From Oscillospiraceae bacterium (GTDB lineage: Bacteria; Bacillota; Clostridia; Oscillospirales; Oscillospiraceae): 5,508 nucleotides of DNA. The notes below the pieces were generated by a model. It did not search any database and had not been told where the DNA came from. It saw only the letters and a program-made list of their open reading frames with translations. The position numbers were made by a program, and so were the translations under genes. Below, one piece after another: positions 1 to 4,422 of this stretch (positions within the stretch are counted from its first letter, which is position 1; every line of letters starts with the position of its first letter). Location of the stretch: NCBI GenBank assembly GCA_017521875.1, contig JAFXBH010000094.1:1-5508 (forward strand), written 5' to 3'.

Positions 1-2067
1 ACCAAGGGTAAGCTTAGAGGTGAAAAATCCAACGGCATGCTCTGCTCTTTTGAGGAGCTTGGTCTTACGCAGAATGATCTGCCCGGTGTATTTGAAGATG
101 GCATTTGGATTCTAAACGACGAAGATTGCAAGCCCGGTGATGATATCAATCTGATCATCGGCAATGACGATACTGTTGTGGACTTTGAGATTACCAACAA
201 CCGTCCTGACTGCTACTCTATCATCGGTCTGGCGCGAGAGTCTGCTGCTGCATTTGCTCTTCCTATGAGACACCATGAGCCTGTTGTGAACGGCAGTGAT
301 TCCGGCTCTATCTTTGACAAATTGGATGTAGAAGTCCCTGCTGCCGAACTTTGTAATCGATATACTTCCCGTATGGTTACAAATGTAAAAATTGCACCTT
401 CCCCTAAGTGGTTGCGGCAGCGTCTGCGCGCCAACGGCATTCGCCCCATCAACAACATCGTGGACATTACCAATTATGTTATGCTGGAATACGGTCAGCC
501 TATGCACGCCTTTGATTACCGTTATGTAGGCTCCGGCAAGATCGTTGTCCGTGAAGCAGAATCCGGCGAGACACTGACTACTCTCGACGGTAACATTCGC
601 GAATTAAAACCCGGTATGCTAGTGATCGCAGATGGCGAGAAACCCATTGGTCTTGCGGGTATTATGGGTGGAGAAAATTCTGAGATTCTGGAAGATACCA
701 CTACTGTTGTTTTTGAATCCGCTAATTTTAACGGCACTTCCATTCGCCAGACTGCTTTGGCATTGGGTATGCGTACCGAATCCTCCGGTAAATTCGAGAA
801 AAATTTGGATCCGATGATGACACTGCCTGCCGTTGAGCGGGCCTGCGAATTGGTAGAACTGCTTCAATGCGGCGATATTATGGACGGAATCATTGATATC
901 ATCCATTATGTCCCCACACCCAAAACTGTACCTCTGGAGACTGAAAAAATCAACCGTCTCCTTGGTACCGATATTTCCAAGGAAGATATGATCAAATATC
1001 TGAACAATCTGGAAATTGAAGTAAAAGATGATATGATCCAGGTACCCTCCTGGCGTCCTGATCTGAATCTGATGGCTGACATTGCCGAGGAAATTGGTCG
1101 TTCCTATGGCTACAACGAGATTCCTACTACCGATTTCAAAAATGCCACACAGGGCGGTTACACCAACGCAATGAAACTGGAGTCTGCCAGTGGCAAATTA
1201 TGCCGTGCATTGGGATACAGTGAGATTATCACCTATTCCTTTGTTTCTCCCACTATCTTTGATCAGATTCGGATCCCTGAAGACTCTGTACTGAGAAATG
1301 CGCTGCGGATTCAGAATCCTCTTGGAGAAGACACTTCTATTATGCGTACCACCCCCCTGCCCTCTATGATGGATATCCTTTCTAGAAACAACGCTTACCA
1401 CAATAAGTCTGCCAGATTATATGAATTGGCTAAGATTTATTTGCCTGTGGCAGGTGAAGTATTACCGCAGGAACCTAAAATTTTAGTTTTGGGCGCATAC
1501 GGCAACAAGATGGATTTCTTTGCCATGAAGGGCGATCTGGAGGCAGTCTTTACCGGATTGCGTATGCCCAAGGCAACTTATACTGCCGATCAGAATAATC
1601 CTTCCTACCATCCCGGTCGTTGTGCCAAGGTATCCATGGCCGGCTTAGATGTGGGTTATATCGGTCAAATTCATCCGTTGGTTGCAAAAAATTACGGCAT
1701 CGAATGTGAAGTTTACTGCGCTGAAATTAACTTCACTGCCATTATGGGCCTGCAGTTGCCGGAGCACACCTACACCCCCCTGGCCAAGTATCCCAGTGTC
1801 ACTCGTGACCTGTCCTTTATCTGCGACGAATGTATCACTGTTGCTCAAGCAGAAAATGTGATTCAGAACTCTGCCGGTAAATTGCTGCGGAATATTTCCC
1901 TGTTTGATATTTACCGCGGCACCGGTATTCCCGAGGGTAAAAAGAGCCTGGCATTCTCTTTGGAACTTCGCGCTGATGACCGCACCCTGACCGATACCGA
2001 CTCCGAGCAGGTAATCTCCAAGGTTCTTAACGCATTGCAAAATTCTATCGGTGCAATTCTTCGCTAA
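1..2067 (+). CDS. pheT: Phenylalanine--tRNA ligase beta subunit (5' truncated)
   Basis: This is the beta chain of the cytoplasmic alpha2beta2 phenylalanyl-tRNA synthetase, which charges tRNA-Phe; the beta chain carries the tRNA-binding and editing domains. The frame is open from base 1, and the 12 codons before the first ATG (37) read TKGKLRGEKSNG, the family's usual lead-in to GMLCS, so the true start is upstream. The 688 visible residues compare with about 800 in the family, so roughly 110 N-terminal residues (most of the OB-fold tRNA-binding domain) are missing. In window numbering: NNRPD at 66-70; the B3/B4 editing domain with IVDITNYVMLEYGQPMHAFD at 153-172 and GLAGIMGGENSEI at 217-229; RTESSGKFEKNLDP at 258-271; the B5 domain at about 300-380 with VPSWRPDL near 348; the catalytic-like core with IQNPLGEDTSIMRT; and the C-terminal FDX-ACB anticodon-binding domain from about 590 to the end. 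pheS would be expected upstream. No terminator hairpin follows the stop codon. Confidence 0.97.
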   Translation, partial: TKGKLRGEKSNGMLCSFEELGLTQNDLPGVFEDGIWILNDEDCKPGDDINLIIGNDDTVVDFEITNNRPDCYSIIGLARESAAAFALPMRHHEPVVNGSDSGSIFDKLDVEVPAAELCNRYTSRMVTNVKIAPSPKWLRQRLRANGIRPINNIVDITNYVMLEYGQPMHAFDYRYVGSGKIVVREAESGETLTTLDGNIRELKPGMLVIADGEKPIGLAGIMGGENSEILEDTTTVVFESANFNGTSIRQTALALGMRTESSGKFEKNLDPMMTLPAVERACELVELLQCGDIMDGIIDIIHYVPTPKTVPLETEKINRLLGTDISKEDMIKYLNNLEIEVKDDMIQVPSWRPDLNLMADIAEEIGRSYGYNEIPTTDFKNATQGGYTNAMKLESASGKLCRALGYSEIITYSFVSPTIFDQIRIPEDSVLRNALRIQNPLGEDTSIMRTTPLPSMMDILSRNNAYHNKSARLYELAKIYLPVAGEVLPQEPKILVLGAYGNKMDFFAMKGDLEAVFTGLRMPKATYTADQNNPSYHPGRCAKVSMAGLDVGYIGQIHPLVAKNYGIECEVYCAEINFTAIMGLQLPEHTYTPLAKYPSVTRDLSFICDECITVAQAENVIQNSAGKLLRNISLFDIYRGTGIPEGKKSLAFSLELRADDRTLTDTDSEQVISKVLNALQNSIGAILR

Positions 2068-2089
2068 AAATATTTTTTAACGATAGTAC

Positions 2090-2118
2090 TTTACACCGAA
2101 GAAAAAATAGTCTATAAT
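2090..2118 (+). promoter_or_regulatory. Sigma-A promoter for the ireB unit
   Basis: A -35 box TTTACA (2090-2095, 5 of 6 matches to TTGACA) and a perfect -10 box TATAAT (2113-2118) are separated by exactly 17 nt. Transcription would start near 2125, leaving a leader of about 25 nt. It lies in the 82-nt gap after pheT, so ireB need not depend on pheT read-through. The match is direct; activity is inferred. Confidence 0.8.
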
Positions 2119-2149
2119 ATTTCTACTATTTGGAAGGAGGCAAGACACA

Positions 2150-2407
2150 ATGGACAAATCTCAAAGCACAATTAAGTTTACAGTTCCCGGTGAGGAAAAG
2201 GAAAATATGCACACAATACTCCGGAGTGTCTTTGACGCTCTGAACGAAAAAGGCTATAATCCTATCAATCAGATCGTTGGCTACTTGCTGACAGAGGATC
2301 CTACCTACATCACCAATTACAACAATGCGCGCAGTAAAATCTGCAAGATTGACCGTGACGAATTGATGCAGGAATTGGTTCGCTGCTATCTGTTTGATAA
2401 CAACTAA
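2150..2407 (+). CDS. ireB: IreB family regulatory phosphoprotein (UPF0297/DUF965)
   Basis: This 85-residue soluble protein belongs to the IreB (YrzL, UPF0297) family. In Enterococcus faecalis, IreB is a substrate of the PASTA-domain Ser/Thr kinase IreK and phosphatase IreP, and negatively affects cephalosporin resistance. The family signature is clear: a short Ser/Thr-bearing N-terminus, then TIKF, VFDALNEKGYNPINQIVGYLLTEDPTYIT across the middle, NARSKI, and a C-terminal RDELMQELVRCYL helix. The whole usual length is present. S4, S6 and T7 sit where the enterococcal phospho-threonines lie, so one or more could be the kinase site (inference). ATG 2150 is fixed by the strong ribosome binding site GGAAGGAGG (2132-2140), 9 nt away. 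In many Firmicutes the gene lies between alaS and ruvX/yrzB; here it follows pheT and precedes an unknown gene. Confidence 0.93.
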   Translation: MDKSQSTIKFTVPGEEKENMHTILRSVFDALNEKGYNPINQIVGYLLTEDPTYITNYNNARSKICKIDRDELMQELVRCYLFDNN

Positions 2408-2412
2408 TTTCC

Positions 2413-2454
2413 CGGGAGGCTTTTGCCGCCGCAGAAGCCTCCCGATATTATTTT
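2413..2454 (+). terminator. Intercistronic terminator after ireB
   Basis: The inverted repeat 2413-2426 / 2431-2444 forms a 14-bp stem (outer CGGGAGGCTT with AAGCCTCCCG, one internal T-G wobble) around a 4-nt loop. It is followed by the T-rich stretch ATATTATTTT. It begins 5 nt after the ireB stop codon and ends next to the ribosome binding site of the next gene (AAGGAGGT, 2455-2462). No promoter fits between them, so the next gene probably depends on partial read-through. Confidence 0.82.
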
Positions 2455-2466
2455 AAGGAGGTCACT

Positions 2467-2748
2467 ATGTCCGAAGGTTTGACTTACAAAGGCCATCCGC
2501 TGATGCGCAAAGACAACTTGATTTATTACGGTTCTATGGCTGACAGTCATATTGTTATGTTGCAGATTCTGGAAACCAAAAAAGTAAATGATGCAGATAT
2601 TGCCACCCGCGTTTCTGTACAATTGCAACTAACCGATCCCGCTGCCAAGAGCCGTGATCGTATTGTTAAGAAAAGCGAAAAGAACGGGTTCTACACAGCA
2701 TTAGATGTTGGCTGTGTATGGCTGGAAAGAGCATTGGCAGGCAAATAA
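2467..2748 (+). CDS. Conserved-looking 93-aa protein of unknown function
   Basis: I cannot name this 93-residue protein. It has no signal peptide, membrane segment or cysteine pair, and looks like a small soluble alpha/beta protein. Visible parts are an N-terminal GLTYKGHPLMRKDNLIYYG stretch, a hydrophobic segment SHIVMLQIL (about 28-36), a central VSVQLQLTDPA that looks like a beta strand, a lysine/arginine-rich stretch (SRDRIVKKSEKNG, about 62-74), and a C-terminal helix ALDVGCVWLERALAG. ATG 2467 has an excellent ribosome binding site (AAGGAGGT, 2455-2462). It lies 59 nt after ireB on the same strand, behind a hairpin terminator, and is followed by another terminator, so it is the last gene of the ireB unit. 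A role linked to IreB or to translation is only a guess from position. Codon use is like that of its neighbours. Confidence 0.85.
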   Translation: MSEGLTYKGHPLMRKDNLIYYGSMADSHIVMLQILETKKVNDADIATRVSVQLQLTDPAAKSRDRIVKKSEKNGFYTALDVGCVWLERALAGK

Positions 2749-2760
2749 TTTTATTCCTAC

Positions 2761-2790
2761 AACGCCGACACAAATTGTGTCGGCGTTTTT
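2761..2790 (+). terminator. Rho-independent terminator ending the ireB unit
   Basis: AACGCCGACAC (2761-2771) pairs perfectly with GTGTCGGCGTT (2777-2787) around a 5-nt AAATT loop. The stem runs directly into a T tract (2786-2790) and then an A/T-rich stretch. It begins 12 nt after the stop codon of the 93-aa gene and separates that unit from the sporulation genes. Confidence 0.93.
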
Positions 2791-2791
2791 A

Positions 2792-2820
2792 TTATAATTA
2801 TCTACTTTCGCCGCATACTA
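2792..2820 (+). promoter_or_regulatory. Putative forespore (sigma-G/F) promoter for spoVAD
   Basis: CATACTA (2814-2820) matches the known sigma-G/sigma-F -10 consensus CATNHTA in full. TTATA (2792-2796), exactly 17 nt upstream, matches the -35 consensus GNATA except at the first G. Known spoVA operons are sigma-G dependent, which fits. Transcription would start near 2827, giving a leader of about 15 nt before ATG 2842. The -35 box lies just past the preceding terminator. The motif match is direct; activity is inferred. Confidence 0.6.
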
Positions 2821-2841
2821 CCGGTATGGACGGTGATTACA

Positions 2842-3852
2842 ATGCATTATAAAAAAGGGAAACAAAGTTTCATACTGCAAAATCCTCCTGTGATTACAAC
2901 TTGGGCATCTGTTGCAGGTAAAAAAGAATCGGAAGGACCATTGGCAAAAGACTTTGATATAACTTGTTCGGACACTTATTTCGGTCAAAAAACCTGGGAA
3001 CAAGGCGAAAAAAGAATGCAACAAATGGCTTTGGATAAACTGTGTGAAAAAGGCAATATTTCATACAAAGATATTGGGCTGGTATTTTCCGGTGATCTGC
3101 TGAACCAGTGTATTGGTTCTTCTTTTACTTTGCGGAATACAAATATACCGCACATTGGTTTGTACGGTGCTTGTTCTACGATGGCAGAAAGTTTATTGAT
3201 GTCTGCCATGGCAGTCGGCGGCGGTTTTTTTGATCGAGTAATTGCTATGACATCATCTCATTTTGCCAGTTCAGAAAGGCAATACAGATTCCCTCTCGGA
3301 TATGGCGGACAACGAACTCCAACTTCTCAATGGACAGTCACCGGCGCAGGCGCAGCATTGGTCTGCCAGAATGGCAAAGGCCCCAAAATAACGTCTTGTA
3401 CTGTGGGAACTGTCACGGATTTGGGAATTAAAGACGCAAACAACATGGGTGCTGCTATGGCACCGGCAGCATTGGCTACCATTCAAGCCCATTTTAATGA
3501 TTTAGAATGCAGTGTAAATGATTATGACTTGATCATAACAGGAGATTTAGGGCAACTTGGTAAAGATGCATTACTGACAATGGCACAGCGGAAAGGAATT
3601 TCCCTGGGCGGAAAATTGGTAGACTGCGGTACTCTTGTGTTTGATCAAATGAAACAAGATGTACACGCCGGAGGCTCTGGGTGCGGATGCAGCGCGATCA
3701 CGCTATGTGGCTATTTCTTAAATCGAATGCGTGAAAATAAATTCAAAAAAATTCTATTCTGCGGCACAGGCGCATTACTTTCTCCGACTTCTACGCAGCA
3801 GGGACTTCCCATACCGGGCGTGTGTCACGCAGTCTCAATTTCAGGAGGTTAA
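2842..3852 (+). CDS. spoVAD: Stage V sporulation protein AD
   Basis: SpoVAD is the dipicolinic-acid-binding component of the SpoVA channel in the inner spore membrane. It is needed for DPA uptake during spore formation and release on germination. The 336 residues match the family's usual size and have the thiolase/ketoacyl-synthase-like fold. Family landmarks: GKQSF and PPVITTWASVAGKKESEGPL at the N-terminus, TWEQGEKRM, GDLLNQ (84-89), GACSTMAES (109-117, Cys111 at the thiolase nucleophile-like position), SSHFASSERQYRFP (138-151), YGGQ (154-157), TVTGAGA (165-171), NMGAAMAPAA (201-210), ITGDLG (232-237), DCG (261-263), GGSGCGCSA (277-285) and GTGALLSPTSTQQG (308-321). I chose ATG 2842 over GTG 2833 because it gives the usual short N-terminus, has a modest ribosome binding site (GGACGG, 2828-2833, 8 nt away) and fits the predicted transcript start. 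Its last codons contain the spoVAE ribosome binding site. spoVAC is not upstream. Confidence 0.95.
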   Translation: MHYKKGKQSFILQNPPVITTWASVAGKKESEGPLAKDFDITCSDTYFGQKTWEQGEKRMQQMALDKLCEKGNISYKDIGLVFSGDLLNQCIGSSFTLRNTNIPHIGLYGACSTMAESLLMSAMAVGGGFFDRVIAMTSSHFASSERQYRFPLGYGGQRTPTSQWTVTGAGAALVCQNGKGPKITSCTVGTVTDLGIKDANNMGAAMAPAALATIQAHFNDLECSVNDYDLIITGDLGQLGKDALLTMAQRKGISLGGKLVDCGTLVFDQMKQDVHAGGSGCGCSAITLCGYFLNRMRENKFKKILFCGTGALLSPTSTQQGLPIPGVCHAVSISGG

Positions 3853-3856
3853 TATG
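3843..3856 (+). promoter_or_regulatory. Ribosome binding site deciding the spoVAE start
   Basis: A perfect AGGAGG (3843-3848) lies inside the final sense codons of spoVAD, 5 nt before ATG 3854. The spoVAD stop TAA (3850-3852) and the spoVAE start are one base apart, which suggests translational coupling. It rules out the longer in-frame start at 3731, which would need 41 extra residues inside spoVAD and lacks family similarity. Confidence 0.85.
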
Positions 3857-4210
3857 GACTATCTGAAAGCCTTTTTAATCGGAGGATTCTTCTGTGCTAT
3901 TGGACAAATTCTGATTGATAAAACGAAACTTACACCAGCGAGGATTTTAGTTGGCTATGTTGTGGCAGGTGTACTACTCAGTGCTATCGGAATATATAAG
4001 CCTTTGGTGGATTTTGCAGGTGCCGGTGCAACCGTACCTCTGACAGGATTTGGGCATTCATTAGCAACAGGTGTTCGAGATGCCATTGAAGAAAAAGGAT
4101 TCTTAGGAATCTTTATTGGAGGATTACAATCAACTGCAGGCGGGATTACCGCTGCAATTGTTGCCGGATTATTGATGGGGTTAATCTTCCGGCCAAAGGA
4201 TAAGTCCTGA
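3854..4210 (+). CDS. spoVAE: Stage V sporulation protein AE (SpoVAE/AEb type)
   Basis: This is a small polytopic membrane subunit of the SpoVA dipicolinic acid channel of the spore inner membrane. The 118 residues match the usual size of SpoVAE (AEb) proteins. Membrane segments are visible at about 4-20 (FLIGGFFCAIGQILI), 31-48 (LVGYVVAGVLLSAIGIY) and 83-112, the last perhaps split in two around GGLQSTAGGITAAIVAG. The diagnostic glycine-rich loop GAGATVPLTGFGHSLATGV (56-74) is followed by the acidic-basic turn RDAIEEKG. The C-terminus ends in the short basic tail RPKDKS. It starts 1 nt after spoVAD, so the two are surely co-transcribed and probably translationally coupled, in keeping with SpoVAD being a peripheral partner of the membrane subunits. 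No terminator is visible after the stop codon, so transcription can run into the Asn/Gln-rich gene 56 nt downstream. Confidence 0.94.
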   Translation: MDYLKAFLIGGFFCAIGQILIDKTKLTPARILVGYVVAGVLLSAIGIYKPLVDFAGAGATVPLTGFGHSLATGVRDAIEEKGFLGIFIGGLQSTAGGITAAIVAGLLMGLIFRPKDKS

Positions 4211-4226
4211 CAAATCGGTTATACTA
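4198..4226 (+). promoter_or_regulatory. Possible sigma-G-like promoter for the Asn/Gln-rich gene
   Basis: TATACTA (4220-4226) differs from the sigma-G/F -10 consensus CATNHTA only at its first base. GGATA (4198-4202) fits the -35 consensus at 4 of 5 positions. The spacer is 17 nt, the same as before spoVAD. The -35 box lies in the last codons of spoVAE. TATACT (4220-4225) could instead be a sigma-A -10 box, but no good TTGACA lies 17 nt upstream. Weak evidence on its own. Confidence 0.35.
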
Positions 4227-4266
4227 CCATAGGGCAACCCAAAAGATAAATTTGGAGGAAATAAAA

Positions 4267-4383
4267 ATGAATAACCAGAATAAGAACCAGAATCAGAACA
4301 ATAACCAGAACCAAAATCAGAACAATCAGAACCAAAACAATAATCAGAACCAGAATTACAGCCAGAACAAGAACAATCGATAA
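4267..4383 (+). CDS. Small Asn/Gln-rich low-complexity peptide (38 aa)
   Basis: This 38-residue peptide has 21 Asn and 11 Gln; the rest is the start Met, Lys6, Tyr31, Ser32, Lys35 and Arg38. It is weakly basic, with no signal peptide or membrane segment, and is expected to be disordered. Reasons to call it real despite its size: a strong ribosome binding site GGAGGAA (4254-4260) 6 nt before ATG 4267, a clean stop followed after 7 nt by a terminator, and a position 56 nt behind spoVAE in the same unit. Residues 9-29 form three degenerate copies of an NQNNNQNQ-like unit. I know no named family for it. The gamma-type small acid-soluble spore proteins of Bacillus are also rich in Gln and Asn and act as amino-acid stores, but this peptide lacks their TEFASE-type protease sites and is shorter, so the likeness is only compositional. 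A spore storage or coat role is inference. Confidence 0.72.
   Translation: MNNQNKNQNQNNNQNQNQNNQNQNNNQNQNYSQNKNNR
4291..4353 (+). repeat. Degenerate tandem repeat inside the Asn/Gln-rich gene
   Basis: Three adjoining units of 24 nt (4291-4314), 21 nt (4315-4335) and 18 nt (4336-4353) encode NQNNNQNQ, NQNNQNQ and NNNQNQ. The units differ by whole codons, and by AAC/AAT and CAG/CAA choices, so the reading frame is kept. This pattern fits expansion and contraction by slippage under selection for composition. Confidence 0.55.
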
Positions 4384-4390
4384 CGAAGAA

Positions 4391-4420
4391 AACCGCCGAA
4401 GAATCATCTTCGGCGGTTTA
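4391..4420. terminator. Bidirectional terminator between convergent units
   Basis: AACCGCCGAAGA (4391-4402) pairs perfectly with TCTTCGGCGGTT (4407-4418) around a 4-nt ATCA loop. On the plus strand it is followed by TTTAATTT. On the minus strand the tail reads TTTTCTTCG. It lies 7 nt after the Asn/Gln-rich gene and 4 nt from the addA stop codon, so it can end transcription from both sides. Confidence 0.92.
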
Positions 4421-4422
4421 AT

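Noticed and set aside
2068..2089. A/T-rich stretch after pheT considered as its terminator
   Set aside because: AAAAATATTTTTT has no GC-rich stem, so it is not a credible hairpin terminator.
2826..2852. Eight-codon frame (ATG GAC GGT ... TAA) overlapping the spoVAD start, as a possible leader peptide
   Set aside because: It has no ribosome binding site, its ATG coincides with the predicted transcript start, and nothing in its sequence suggests regulation.
3731..4210. Longer 159-codon version of spoVAE starting inside spoVAD
   Set aside because: The extra 41 residues are an out-of-frame reading of spoVAD. The perfect AGGAGG just before ATG 3854 and the family length of about 118 residues fix the later start.
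4291..4353. Short repeats considered as a CRISPR array or iteron cluster
   Set aside because: The units adjoin without spacers, vary in whole codons and lie fully inside a reading frame with ribosome binding site and stop, so a coding low-complexity repeat explains them.
4219..4407. Minus-strand 62-codon frame coding for an almost purely Val/Ile/Leu membrane helix
   Set aside because: It is the antisense shadow of the Asn/Gln repeat (AAC/AAT and CAG read backwards as Val/Ile and Leu). Its start lies inside the terminator hairpin and has no ribosome binding site, whereas the plus frame has a strong one.
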